Part shown: piece by piece, positions 39,187 through 47,578 of the stretch
Layout of the letters: the number at the start of each line of letters is the position of its first letter
Position numbering within the stretch: position 1 is the stretch's first letter
Origin: Endozoicomonas sp. SCSIO W0465
GTDB taxonomy: Bacteria > Pseudomonadota > Gammaproteobacteria > Pseudomonadales > Endozoicomonadaceae
DNA length: 64,000 nt
Assembly (NCBI RefSeq): GCF_023716865.1
Contig: NZ_CP092417.1
Span: forward strand, 1,528,001-1,592,000
Direction: 5' to 3'
Notes under the pieces: generated by a model
Seen by the model: only the letters and a program-made list of their open reading frames with translations
What the model was told of the DNA's origin: nothing
The model's database searches: none
Position numbers and translations under genes: made by a program

Positions 39187-39312
39187 AATTAGTTCCAAAG
39201 TTCAATTTAATCGTCCATTTGACCTGCATTTATTCTGTTTCTGACTAATACCCATACTGCAGGACCCAAAAATCTTGTCTAATCTAAGTGTTCAATAATT
39301 TCTGGTATTTCT

Positions 39313-40494
39313 ATGAGTGATGCAGTCTCGACCAAATCCGAAACCTCAACGGGTGTACGTCAAATCGTAGAGCCGTTAGTCCTTCTTCTTCTGGCAGGGC
39401 TTCTGTTTGGCTATCTTGGCCAAACCATGGGTGTTACCCACATGTTCAATACCCTCTTCAATACCGCACATCAGCTTTTGTTGAACACTGTTCTGTTCCT
39501 GATGGGCATTACCGTATTGACTGGTGCCGCAGGTCGTCTGCTAATGGAGTTCCATGTCATTTCCCTGATTGAACGGCTACTGGTGCCACTAATGAGACCA
39601 GTGTTCAATCTTCCTGGCCGTGCTGCCATGGCGGCAATGATGACTTTTTTCTCAGATAATCCCGCGATCATCGGTCTGGCAAAAGATCGACGTTTCAACC
39701 ACTCCTTTAACGTCCCCGAAATTATCTCACTGACTAATTTTGGTACCTCTTTCGGTATGGGACTTATTGTCATCACCTTTATGGCAACCCTGCAGAATAA
39801 TGAGACTGGTGCTACCTACTTCCTGCCTGCCATGATCGGTCTGGGCGGAGCCCTCGTTGGAGCCATCATTTCCACACGTCTGATGCAGCGCTTTATCCGA
39901 AACGATGCCCGGCTTCATGGGCTCAGCATTACAGATACTCACAGCGAACTTCTGGATAGCCATGGTTCTACCGATCCTGTCTGGTTGAGGTTTCTTAATG
40001 CTCTGCTGGATGGCGGTAAAGGTGGCGTCAAAATGGGGGTTGCCATTATTCCCGGTGTGCTGATTATCAGTACGTTTGTAATGGTGCTGACGTTTGGTGC
40101 ACCAGCAACAGGCTACACGGGGGGAGCATTTGAAGGAGTTGCTCTGCTGCCAAAACTGGCCAGTCATGTTACCTGGCTATTTGAACTTTTGTTTGGCTTT
40201 GACCATGCTGAACTGGTTGCGTTCCCCATTACCTCCCTTGGCGCGGTTGGTGCCGCCATGTCGCTGGTGCCAAACTTTATCAGCCAGGGCATTATCGGAG
40301 GCAGTGATATCGCTGTGTTTACCGCTATGGGTATGTGCTGGAGTGGCTATCTGAGTACGCATACTGCGATGCTGGACTCTCTCGGCTTCCGCCAGCTGAC
40401 TTCAAAAGCTATTCTGGCACACACGATTGGTGGTATCTGTGCCGGTATTACTGCCCGCTATCTTTACCTGCTGCTCAGTCCTTTTATTGGTTAA
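39313..40494 (+). CDS. Nucleoside-recognition (Gate domain) membrane protein, putative transporter
   Basis: A 393-residue inner-membrane protein with about eight to ten hydrophobic segments. After a short cytoplasmic N-terminus come VLLLLAGLLFGYLGQTMGV and LLNTVLFLMGITVLTGAAGR. The conserved Gate-domain portion includes GRAAMAAMMTFFSDNPAI and, in the second half, SLGAVGAAMSLVPNF and MGMCWSGYLSTHTAMLDSLG. Related proteins are annotated as YjiH-like or nucleoside-recognition proteins; the substrate is unknown. It is monocistronic: a hairpin follows prfC and a strong terminator follows this gene. Confidence 0.75.
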   Translation: MSDAVSTKSETSTGVRQIVEPLVLLLLAGLLFGYLGQTMGVTHMFNTLFNTAHQLLLNTVLFLMGITVLTGAAGRLLMEFHVISLIERLLVPLMRPVFNLPGRAAMAAMMTFFSDNPAIIGLAKDRRFNHSFNVPEIISLTNFGTSFGMGLIVITFMATLQNNETGATYFLPAMIGLGGALVGAIISTRLMQRFIRNDARLHGLSITDTHSELLDSHGSTDPVWLRFLNALLDGGKGGVKMGVAIIPGVLIISTFVMVLTFGAPATGYTGGAFEGVALLPKLASHVTWLFELLFGFDHAELVAFPITSLGAVGAAMSLVPNFISQGIIGGSDIAVFTAMGMCWSGYLSTHTAMLDSLGFRQLTSKAILAHTIGGICAGITARYLYLLLSPFIG

Positions 40495-40503
40495 AAACCG
40501 GTC

Positions 40504-40536
40504 AAACACTCAGTTCACTTTATGAGCTGAGTGTTT
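40504..40536 (+). terminator. Rho-independent terminator after the Gate-domain gene
   Basis: AAACACTCAG pairs perfectly with CTGAGTGTTT; the TTT and A/T-rich tail follow. It begins 10 bp after the stop codon. Confidence 0.8.
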
Positions 40537-40912
40537 ATTGATATCTTCTATGACCGGAAAAAAACTGCACCAGCAATAACTTGTTCTCTCCAGCTCAAGA
40601 TCTCCGGCTACGGTTCCACCAACCGAGATCCAGCGTTCGATAACTCCATAAAAACAACTAGCTGGCAACCAGTGAAGCCCTTGAAGCGTTATATCGTCAT
40701 GTCTTAATCATGGTCTTGAGCCCTTTGCGGCTAGTTGAAGTCACACACTTAGATCCTGACCAAATGACTCAAACGAAGGTCTAACGGTCAAAAATCATTT
40801 TCAAAGCCATAGTTATAGATTCTTCAGAAATAAACAGGTGAACTGTAAAAACCATAGTTTTTAAAGCACTGAGCTAACAGCCTGGAAATAACAAATTTGT
40901 TAGGAGAGATGT
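40537..40912. other. Intergenic region without a visible gene
   Basis: No ORF with convincing codon use on either strand. A weak palindrome AAAAACCATAGTTTTT lies at about 40847-40862 and could be part of the regulation of the following small gene. Confidence 0.4.
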
Positions 40913-41149
40913 ATGCGCCTGAACCTTCTGTTAACTCCTTTACAACAGGTAATTGATAGCATGCAAAAAGGTAAAATCTTCAAGATTCCGGTGCTGATGG
41001 AGGAGCTGGATCTGTGGGAACACCAGAATGATTTGCAGAAGATGAGAATAGCCTTAGCATTCCGTTCCATGGTAGAAAACGGCGTACTGAACAATATTCA
41101 ACTTCTCACCCACCACAAAACCCGACATGCAGTTTACATCACGATATAA
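40913..41149 (+). CDS. Small hypothetical protein (78 aa)
   Basis: The ATG is preceded by TAGGAGAGATGT, a good ribosome-binding site, which supports a real gene. The protein is predicted to be mostly helical, with a segment KIFKIPVLMEELDLWEHQND followed by MRIALAFRSMVENGVL and a possible beta-hairpin wing at the C-terminus (IQLLTHHKTRHAVYITI). This could be a small winged-helix DNA-binding protein, but I recognise no family. Confidence 0.6.
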   Translation: MRLNLLLTPLQQVIDSMQKGKIFKIPVLMEELDLWEHQNDLQKMRIALAFRSMVENGVLNNIQLLTHHKTRHAVYITI

Positions 41150-41246
41150 AGACCATAATGAAGTCAGAAGAATCAGACTTCTCTGGAATTTCCGTCACCG
41201 ATAAGCTTTCGAATTAACGCTGCATGCTGGTGGGTATTGCTTCAGG

Positions 41247-41290
41247 AAAAATCACCCGCTACTTACTTTTCCAGCACTGGTAAGCGGGTA
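41247..41290 (-). terminator. Terminator after slyD
   Basis: Read on the - strand, ACCCGCTTAC pairs with GTAAGTAGCGGGT (2-nt bulge) and is followed by GATTTTTC, about 15 bp past the slyD stop. Confidence 0.65.
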
Positions 41291-41305
41291 ATGTCATTAG
41301 CAGAC

Positions 41306-41791
41306 TCAGTGAACATGTCCACCAGGTTCATGCACATGACCGTGATCCAGCTCTTCCCGGGTGGCTTCACGAACCTCAACCACTTCAATGCTGAAGTGCA
41401 GATTCTCACCCGCCAGCGAGTGATTAGCGTCGATCACCACCTGGTCGTCTTCGTCATCAATAGCCACCACAGTCACAATACGTGGACCAATAGCGGTATC
41501 GGCATGGAACTGATTCCCCACTTCCACAGGATGGTCACCAAACTGCTCTTTCGGTACCGGCTGAACCAGACTCTCGTCGTACTCACCATAGCCTTCAGCA
41601 GGCTCAACAACCACTGCAAACTTGTCTCCAGCCTGCTTCCCTTCCAGAGCATTTTCAAGGCCTTCAACAATGTTGTGCTCACCGTGAAGATAAGCCATGG
41701 GAGACTCGCCTTCAGAACTGTCGAGAACTTCTCCCGCGTCATTTTTCAGCGTGTAATGGAACAGGGCCACTTTCTCTTTGGCTATCTTCAT
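41306..41791 (-). CDS. slyD: FKBP-type peptidyl-prolyl cis-trans isomerase SlyD
   Basis: A cytoplasmic prolyl isomerase and chaperone, also linked to nickel delivery in other bacteria. The 161 aa begin with the FKBP start (VALFHYTLKNDAGEVLDSS), then the insert-in-flap region typical of SlyD (~residues 70-125, EGYGEYDESLVQPVPKEQF). The C-terminal tail is short but His-rich (DHGHVHEPGGHVH), retaining metal-binding character without the Cys of E. coli SlyD. It has its own terminator and is divergent from tag. Confidence 0.94.
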   Translation of the reverse strand: MKIAKEKVALFHYTLKNDAGEVLDSSEGESPMAYLHGEHNIVEGLENALEGKQAGDKFAVVVEPAEGYGEYDESLVQPVPKEQFGDHPVEVGNQFHADTAIGPRIVTVVAIDDEDDQVVIDANHSLAGENLHFSIEVVEVREATREELDHGHVHEPGGHVH

Positions 41792-41933
41792 CTGTTTATG
41801 CCTTTCATAAAATAAGCATCTATCTTAACTGCCATTGCTAGCGGGAGCCAGAAAACTGCAAATAAAAGCAGTTTCTGGTGTAATTGGCAGACAACCTTGT
41901 ATTTCAAAGCGCCTAACAAACGGAGTTTTTCTC

Positions 41934-42497
41934 TTGAGCGATTCACGATGCAGTTGGTGTCATGGCGATGAACTCTATACCCGATACCATGACGAAGAGT
42001 GGGGTGTTCCCTGTCATGATGACCGGAAACTCTTTGAATTCCTGATTCTGGAAGGTGCTCAGGCAGGTCTGAGCTGGATCACCATCCTGAAACGCAGGGA
42101 AGGCTACCGGAAAGCGTTTCATCAATTTGACGTTAAACAAGTCGCCAGGATGACGGAACAGGATATTGAAAAGCTGATGCAGGATGAAGGTATTATCCGC
42201 AACCGATTGAAAATCCAGAGCACCATTAAAAATGCCAGGGCATTTATCAAAGTGCAGGAGGAGTTTGGCAGCTTCAACCAGTACCTGTGGGCTTTTGTCA
42301 ACCAGCAGCCCATCATCAACCACCGACGATCAATGAGTGAAGTGCCCGCCACCACTGATATTTCAGACCGGATGAGCAAAGATCTGAAAAAGCGCGGCTT
42401 CAGCTTCGTAGGCAGTACCATTTGCTACGCCTATATGCAGGCCATGGGACTGGTAAATGACCATCTGGTTACATGCCTGTCCTTTAAAAATACGTAG
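41934..42497 (+). CDS. tag: DNA-3-methyladenine glycosylase I
   Basis: Excises 3-methyladenine from alkylated DNA. The start is most likely the TTG at 41934, which has ACGGAG eight bases upstream and gives 187 aa, the same as E. coli Tag; there is no ATG in frame at the right place and the ORF otherwise starts 33 codons earlier. Zinc-site residues are seen in CSWCHGD (Cys, near the N-terminus) and in VNDHLVTC (His and Cys, near the C-terminus). Also visible are YHDEEWGVP, LEGAQAGLSWITIL and the KKRGFSFVGSTICYAYMQA motif. Confidence 0.94.
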   Translation: MSDSRCSWCHGDELYTRYHDEEWGVPCHDDRKLFEFLILEGAQAGLSWITILKRREGYRKAFHQFDVKQVARMTEQDIEKLMQDEGIIRNRLKIQSTIKNARAFIKVQEEFGSFNQYLWAFVNQQPIINHRRSMSEVPATTDISDRMSKDLKKRGFSFVGSTICYAYMQAMGLVNDHLVTCLSFKNT

Positions 42498-42564
42498 CAG
42501 TTCCTGAAGAAAGCCGAAAGCAAACTCCGGGAGGGCTGTCGATTTGCCACAGGCTACCGATGCC

Positions 42565-42749
42565 ACTAGTACATCATTTCAATGAGATTGACGTGTACCA
42601 TCTCCGTTCATCCTGAAGCGGAGTCGAAGGGTGTTTGGCACGATCTATCATGGGCCGGAGTTTGCGCCCTTCGACGGGCTCAGGACGAACGGACTGCAGA
42701 GACTTATGGTAACGACAACCCGTCAAACTCATTGAAACCATGTACTAGT
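42565..42749. repeat. MITE-like palindromic element, 185 bp
   Basis: The ends are 22-bp inverted repeats with two mismatches (ACTAGTACATCATTTCAATG at 42565; its counterpart ends at 42749). Inside is a second, imperfect inverted pair (CCGTTCATCCTGAAGCGGAG near 42605 and CGACGGGCTCAGGACGAACG near 42673). The interior codes for nothing. I see no clear target duplication. Confidence 0.7.
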
Positions 42750-42786
42750 GCAGGAAAGCGCTATTACCCATACAGCCAGCCCCCTC

Positions 42787-42809
42787 GTTCCCACGCTCCG
42801 CGTGGGAAT
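42787..42809. repeat. REP-like hairpin (GTTCCCACGC/GCGTGGGAA)
   Basis: A near-perfect 10-bp stem. An inverted, diverged copy lies at 44611-44635. It sits 5 bp before the start of the group II intron and probably marked the insertion site. Confidence 0.75.
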
Positions 42810-43291
42810 GCATAGTGCGCTGGGATAAGCGGCGTATATCTTGCGGGTGAAAGTCCCGCTGTGGAAAGAGAACCAGCTCTACCATGTAGCGAGTCTTGCG
42901 TTGCTGAAGGTAACGACAGTGATGAAGCGTAGACAGCGAAATATCCGAGCCGAAACCAAATGGTGAACGTCACAGCTCCGAAATACCACTTGTTGTGGGT
43001 GCCGATGCTCTTATGCAGGCAGCAGGCCCAAGAGTGCTGTGTAAGGTCAATCTGGGAATCCGAACAGCACTACCCTCCGGAGTCGCAGGCGTCGGCGAGT
43101 TTATAGAGATATACGACTGAACCCAGGAGATCCATAGGGCTCTCAAAGGATTGAGTATGTTAAGTACAAGTGCAAAACACGAGGCTTTACAGATGGCTCT
43201 ATGGAAGTCGGAGTCAGTCATAGTAGTGATGAAGCGGGTAACGACCGTGGAGCGAAGGGCTGGCAGATAGATCGAGCGTGAGAGAGAAACA

Positions 43292-44481
43292 ATGACCGTA
43301 CTCAGCAACGACGGACAAGCATGGTTAACGAAACTTGAGCGCATAGGTGAGAAATCGGCATACGACAGACAAATGGTGTTCAATAACCTTGGCCACCTGC
43401 TAAATGTTGACATGCTGAAGGAGCAATTCCATCGGTTGAACGGGAATAAAGCCGTAGGTATTGACCGTGAGACAAAGGAGACTTACGGCGTAAAACTGGA
43501 TGAAAATCTGAAACACCTTCTCCAGCGCATTCGCCGTGGGACTTACAGGCCAACAGGCCAAAACCCGCGAGGGTCACTGAAATCCCGAAAGAGGATGGGA
43601 GCAAACGGCCACTGGTCATATCCTGCTTTGAAGACAAACTGGTGCAACTTGCAGCCAGTCAAATCCTTGGCAAGATATACGAACCGCTGTTTCTACCGTG
43701 CTCATACGGATTCAGGCCCGGCTTGAGTTGTCACGATGCTTTGAGGACTTTGCTGCAGTCCAGTTCCCGAAACCGGGATGGTGCTGTCTACGTGATAGAT
43801 GAATGGTTTGCCGAGGTAAGCCGTTCTCACATCAAAGGGCGGGCGGAAATGGTGAGGTACGCTGACGATATGGTATTCCTTTTTGGGGATGCCAGTGAAG
43901 CAGAGCGCTTTTATAAAGTGTTGCCAAAACGGTTAGAGAAGTTTGGTCTGGAGTTGCATAGAGAGAAATCGCAGATAATTCCTGCAGGATGGATTGCAGC
44001 TCAGAGGGCCAATCAATCAGGTAAGCGTCTTTCGACGTTTAACTTCCTGGGGTTCACCTGTTACTGGGGTAAGATGCGAAAAGGTGGTTGGCGACTGAAG
44101 TTCACCAGCCGTAAAGATCGTTTTGCATCGAAGCTCAAAGGGTTAAGGGAGTTCCTCTGGAAGCGCCTGAGTTCTGACCGTGTGCAAACGCTGAAGAGAG
44201 CGATTCGGGGGATCAAGGGATGGATCAACTATCATGGGATCACAGACAATCAAGGACGGGTCAGGCAGTTCATTCTGCAAGGCAAACGAACGATCCACAG
44301 ATGGCTTAATCGTCAGGGAGGAAAAGGATACTTGAGCTGGGGAAAGCTGGTGAAAATTCTTAAAGTGTTGGCGTATCCAGAGAGCTGGAAAACGGTGTCA
44401 ATGTTCCGGTCTCACCGAACATGTGTGGGGACACGGGTCTATCGGGAGCCGGATGCGGTAATTCCGCAAGTCCGGTTCTGA
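43292..44481 (+). pseudogene. Group II intron reverse transcriptase/maturase, disrupted
   Basis: The first 89 codons are normal (NKAVGIDRETKETYG; LLQRIRRGTYRP). Then an 8-bp tandem duplication (CAGGCCAA twice, about 43550-43565) shifts the frame. The intact remainder is in another frame (PARVTEIPKEDGSKRPLVIS, LPCSYGFRPGLSCHDAL). A second lesion is an internal deletion: after DGAVYVI the sequence jumps to DEWFAEVSRSHIKGRAEMVR. This loses the segment with the first catalytic Asp and the TPQGG motif, though RYADDM remains. The maturase domain (FNFLGFTCYWGK) and C-terminus are present. The enzyme cannot be active. Confidence 0.88.
44446..44479 (+). ncRNA. Group II intron domain V
   Basis: GAGCCGGATGCGGTAATTCC followed by GCAAGTCCGGTTC: a 34-nt hairpin with the AGC catalytic triad, bulge and GNRA-like loop region expected for domain V. 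Confidence 0.8.
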
Positions 44482-44610
44482 GGAGGGGCTTGCCCGGGTG
44501 ACCGGGCAGGTCTACTCACCCCGGAGCCTGCCAGATGCAAAACAATCTATTTATGCCCGGAATCATGAGAGTTTAATGGAGACCCACAGTTCCACAGAGG
44601 CCCGGTATGC

Positions 44611-44635
44611 ATTCCCACGGGGGACCGTGGGAACG
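44611..44635. repeat. REP-like hairpin, inverted copy
   Basis: ATTCCCACGG...CCGTGGGAAC, with the flanks TGC and GAGG matching the reverse complement of 42783-42812. Confidence 0.65.
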
Positions 44636-44639
44636 AGGT

Positions 44640-45176
44640 GCTTGTGTATGTGTAACAACGCTTGGCTGCACTAGCTGCCAAAAGAACATTGCCATTAAAT
44701 GCATTCAGAAAAGGGGGTGATTACAACATTATTTGAGCAACTTCGTTGAATCACCCAGGAATAACTTCACTGTTACTTTTTAATTAGATGGGGAGCTGTT
44801 TGTTTACGATAAATCAAAACACCATAGTACGAAATAAAAAAACATGTATGGGAATGTAACAACAACTGTCTTATATATATTTATTATGAAAAAACACTCA
44901 TTTAAAAAACAAACTTATTAAATTTTTTATATAGCCACACCATTTTGCGTAAATAAAATATTACTCTAGAATCCCTTTTAGCAGTATCACTTCATGCAGT
45001 AAATAAGTTCCATTGCCGAGTTTTAAATTGATAAACAATCGTGAAATATTTCAAAAAAATATATTTAAACCTTGGAATGATAAGGAATTTTTGCTGTCCA
45101 ACCGTTCGGTTTTGATCTTTATTCAGAGAAAACCGTATTAACTTAATTAAAATATTCATCCTGATAAGGGGTTAGC
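44640..45176. other. AT-rich intergenic region
   Basis: From about 44,750 to 45,160 the composition is strikingly AT-rich compared with the neighbours. No ORF is seen. It probably holds the promoter of the secreted protein downstream, with an extended TTAAAATATTC near 45,147 as a possible -10 region. Confidence 0.5.
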
Positions 45177-45974
45177 ATGTTTAGAGGAAAGTGTTTATCC
45201 ATCGTCTTATTGTTATCGATCACATCGGCATCATGGGGAGCTTCTTCCGATACCAGTGTGGGGATTGAACATGGGCGTACAAGCGGGAGTGCTTTGTCAA
45301 CTATTGGTAGCGGTGCTTTTTCTCTGCTTGAACTTGCTGCTCATGCCACAATTTTTGTGGGTTCTGGCGATCATGCCCTGAATAGTCCTTTTGCCAAGAT
45401 GTTATCCTACATCCCGGAATCAGTTTATGATTTTACTGCTACCACTGTTATTTCAAACCGGGTTGCCCATAGTGTATTCCTGAGTCAGTTATTAAGATTG
45501 CTGCCTGTTGCGAATGACTACGTCTGTGGCATGATGACACTGACGACTGAGGACGGCTATTACATAGACAGCGTTCTTATCAATCAAGGATCAATACAGA
45601 ATGACTCACAGTTTGAACACATTGGCGATAACCTCTATGTTCCAAAAAGCAGGGGGATTACTAACCTGTTATTAGTCAAGCAGATGTCAGGATGGTCGAC
45701 TGCGGGCAGCGCATATATTACTGAAAATCCAATTGACCTATTCGTAACTGTTTCTGATGGCCGGCAAACGTCCACTATTAATGTGCAAAAAAGTTCATGC
45801 ACATTGTACAGCTATGGGAAAGCCCACGCCTCTGTCATCAAGGGTGATGATGTATCTTTCTGTCTGACTAACTCTGGAACTGACTCGAAAGTGTCAACCA
45901 TCACCACACTGACATCTGCCTATGGTAAACCTGCCCTTATGCGTATCCCGGGAGAGGCTTGTGAAAGCTACTAG
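45177..45974 (+). CDS. Hypothetical secreted protein (265 aa)
   Basis: A classical signal peptide (MFRGKCLSIVLLLSITSASW, predicted cut after WGA) and a good ribosome-binding site (AAGGGG before the ATG). The mature part has a hydrophobic segment near residues 35-65 (LSTIGSGAFSLLELAAHATI), a beta-rich C-terminal half and four Cys (about residues 119, 204, 222 and 262) that could form two disulfides. I recognise no family. The surroundings are AT-rich and flanked by mobile DNA, so transfer from elsewhere is likely. Confidence 0.7.
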   Translation: MFRGKCLSIVLLLSITSASWGASSDTSVGIEHGRTSGSALSTIGSGAFSLLELAAHATIFVGSGDHALNSPFAKMLSYIPESVYDFTATTVISNRVAHSVFLSQLLRLLPVANDYVCGMMTLTTEDGYYIDSVLINQGSIQNDSQFEHIGDNLYVPKSRGITNLLLVKQMSGWSTAGSAYITENPIDLFVTVSDGRQTSTINVQKSSCTLYSYGKAHASVIKGDDVSFCLTNSGTDSKVSTITTLTSAYGKPALMRIPGEACESY

Positions 45975-46013
45975 CTCAGTAATCTGAATTATTGAATGAT
46001 GATCTCAGTAATG

Positions 46014-46043
46014 CCACCCTATTAGTCAAACAGGGTGGTTTTT
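46014..46043 (+). terminator. Terminator after the secreted-protein gene
   Basis: CCACCCT pairs with AGGGTGG, followed by TTTTTC; 40 bp past the stop codon. Confidence 0.8.
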
Positions 46044-46059
46044 CAATCAAAGTAGGACC

Positions 46060-46230
46060 CGCCGGTTACCCAAAGAGATCCCGCTTGGTGTTAATATTCT
46101 GGTACTGCAAAAAGTACTTGGTCATTCTAATTTCACTATCACTAGCGTTATGCAAAACTTGACCCTGAGCATTGGTAAAGATGCCATCCACCTGAACCTG
46201 TCTCTTCAGAGCCTGGCAGATTGAACCCTT
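46060..46230 (+). pseudogene. Possible tyrosine recombinase C-terminal fragment
   Basis: The + strand reads LGVNILVLQKVLGHSNFTIT, which resembles the G-x-x-I-x-x-(L)Q-x-x-LGHS motif preceding the catalytic Tyr in phage-type integrases. The Tyr itself is not preserved (SVMQNL) and no upstream domain is present. If real, it is a scrap of an integrase of a lost element; it is short enough to be chance. Confidence 0.35.
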
Positions 46231-46289
46231 CTGACTCACTGGATTTACCGTGTTCCATGCTGATATAGCCAAATCACCTAACTCGTTTT

Positions 46290-46318
46290 TTGTGAGCCTC
46301 GCTATATTGTGCTAACAT
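46290..46318 (+). promoter_or_regulatory. Sigma-70-type promoter for the RelB/RelE-like pair
   Basis: TTGTGA (46290-46295) and TAACAT (46313-46318) with 17-bp spacing, 25 bp upstream of the antitoxin start. AAGGGGG follows as ribosome-binding site. Confidence 0.55.
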
Positions 46319-46343
46319 TTGTACCCACAGCAATAAGGGGGCC

Positions 46344-46631
46344 ATGATGGAAACAAGAATACAATTTCGAGTCGATGAGGAAACAAAACGCCTGGCTCAA
46401 AAAATGGCTGAAAGTCAGGGGCGCACGATCAGTGATGCATGCCGGGAGTTTACTGAGCAACTGGCGGAACAACAGCGTAAGTTATCCTCCCACGATCAAT
46501 GGCTAACCCAACAAGTCAATCAGGCATTTGAGAAACTGGACTCTGGAGCAGCGGATTTTGTTGAACACGATAAAACCAAAGACGAGATGGCTAAGCGCAA
46601 AGCAAAAATTCGCAATAGAGGCAGCCATTAA
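46344..46631 (+). CDS. RelB/DinJ-family antitoxin
   Basis: A 95-residue protein starting with a ribbon-helix-helix DNA-binding domain (TRIQFRVDEETKRLAQKMAE, then GRTISDACREFTEQLA). The C-terminal part is highly charged (TKDEMAKRKAKIRNRG), as expected for the toxin-binding tail. Its stop codon overlaps the toxin start (TAATG), ensuring coupled translation. It should bind the promoter region upstream and repress the pair. ATG 46347 is an equally good start. Confidence 0.82.
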   Translation: MMETRIQFRVDEETKRLAQKMAESQGRTISDACREFTEQLAEQQRKLSSHDQWLTQQVNQAFEKLDSGAADFVEHDKTKDEMAKRKAKIRNRGSH

Positions 46632-46915
46632 TGATTTTATGGGAAGAAGAGTCTCTGAATGATCGGGAAAAGATCTTTGAGTTTCTTTACGATTTTAATC
46701 CAGAAGCAGCAGAAAAGACTGATCTGATCATTGAAGCGAAAGTCGAAAACTTATTAGAACAACCGCTTATGGGGGGTGAGCGTGAAGGCATCCGTGGCAG
46801 ATTGCTGATCATTCCGGAAGTATCCATGATTGTTTCATACTGGGTGGATGGTAAAGATATTCGTGTAATGCGAGTTCTTCACCAGAAACAAAAATTCCCA
46901 AGTGATCCGGGTTGA
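46631..46915 (+). CDS. RelE/ParE-family toxin
   Basis: A 94-residue protein with the RelE/ParE fold pattern: N-terminal strand (ILWEEESLNDREKIFEFLYD), two helices, then LLIIPEVSMIVSYWVDGKDI and the terminal strand IRVMRVLHQKQKFP. Probably an mRNA interferase or gyrase inhibitor; the sequence alone does not decide. It pairs with the antitoxin directly upstream. Confidence 0.82.
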   Translation: MILWEEESLNDREKIFEFLYDFNPEAAEKTDLIIEAKVENLLEQPLMGGEREGIRGRLLIIPEVSMIVSYWVDGKDIRVMRVLHQKQKFPSDPG

Positions 46916-46998
46916 TGTCTGGGCATATATGAATTGAATAACTATACCGACTCACACTTCAGCTTCATAAGTCGCTAACGCTGGTAGTTCTGCCTTAA

Positions 46999-47181
46999 CT
47001 ACCCGGTCTTTATCAGTACATTGTTCCCTGCTGGTACATCTCCCTGAACTCTGATAACTGTACCATCTCGTAATGTAGCAGTGCTGGTTCCGTCACCGTT
47101 ATTGAGGGTAATTGCAACGATGGTTCGCACCCCTTCGGGAATGAGTGATTTAAACTGTTGCCAGATATTGGTGGTAGCCAT
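46999..47181 (-). CDS. Small phage-related protein (60 aa)
   Basis: MATTNIWQQFKSLIPEGVRT followed by a strand-rich part (TATLRDGTVIRVQGDVPAGN). This pattern is familiar from small conserved proteins in Mu-like prophages. A Shine-Dalgarno AAGGA lies eight bases before the ATG. It shares orientation with the tape-measure remnant at 49,283-49,959, so it is probably part of the same decayed prophage. Function unknown. Confidence 0.6.
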   Translation of the reverse strand: MATTNIWQQFKSLIPEGVRTIVAITLNNGDGTSTATLRDGTVIRVQGDVPAGNNVLIKTG

Positions 47182-47239
47182 GACTCTTTATCCTTGTGAT
47201 TCAGCGGCTTATGCTTGCTATAAAAAGCAATGGCGGGCA

Positions 47240-47578
47240 TTACATCAAAGCCAGGTCGACCAGCAACTTTTCTGCACTCTGTTTTTGTCTCATAAATGCA
47301 ATGACGTAACCTTTACCGGATTGATCATCGTATCGGTATAAGACTTTAAAGTGTTTCATTAGATTTAACCGACGGTAGTCGTGAATTCCGACCATAGCCA
47401 GCTCCGGGCAAACAGGTCTAATGGCAACATCCTGAATCAGCACTGTCGATGTCTCAATCAGCTCAGTCAACAACTGGTTCAAGTCATCCCCACTATAAAA
47501 TGCGCTCATATACCCTTTGAGCAAGCTCAGGGTCAGAAAGCCGGTTTCAGTGATTTCGACGGTGACAGGCTTACTCAT
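47240..47578 (-). CDS. RelE/ParE-superfamily toxin of a second TA pair
   Basis: A 112-residue protein starting MSKPVTVEITETGFLTLSLL; the frame is open further upstream only because it crosses the antitoxin gene. The C-terminal part (FKVLYRYDDQSGKGYVIAFM followed by RQKQSAEKLLVD) matches the last strands of RelE-like toxins. It overlaps the antitoxin gene by 8 bp. The substrate is unknown. Confidence 0.72.
   Translation of the reverse strand: MSKPVTVEITETGFLTLSLLKGYMSAFYSGDDLNQLLTELIETSTVLIQDVAIRPVCPELAMVGIHDYRRLNLMKHFKVLYRYDDQSGKGYVIAFMRQKQSAEKLLVDLALM

Larger units (their letters stand above)
42815..44519 (+). mobile_element. Group II intron (degenerate), ~1.7 kb
   Basis: The 5' end GTGCGCTGGGATAAG matches the GTGCG start of bacterial group II introns, the 3' end has a canonical domain V and a domain VI ending CTACTCAC, and a reverse transcriptase/maturase gene lies in domain IV. 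It is inserted right after a hairpin, the habit of bacterial class C introns, which target terminator-like stem-loops. The RNA parts appear intact, but the encoded protein is broken, so mobility would need help from another copy. Confidence 0.85.

Noticed and set aside
46066..46272. 68-codon ORF on the - strand
   Set aside because: No ribosome-binding site or family. The opposite strand gives a better explanation as a possible integrase scrap.
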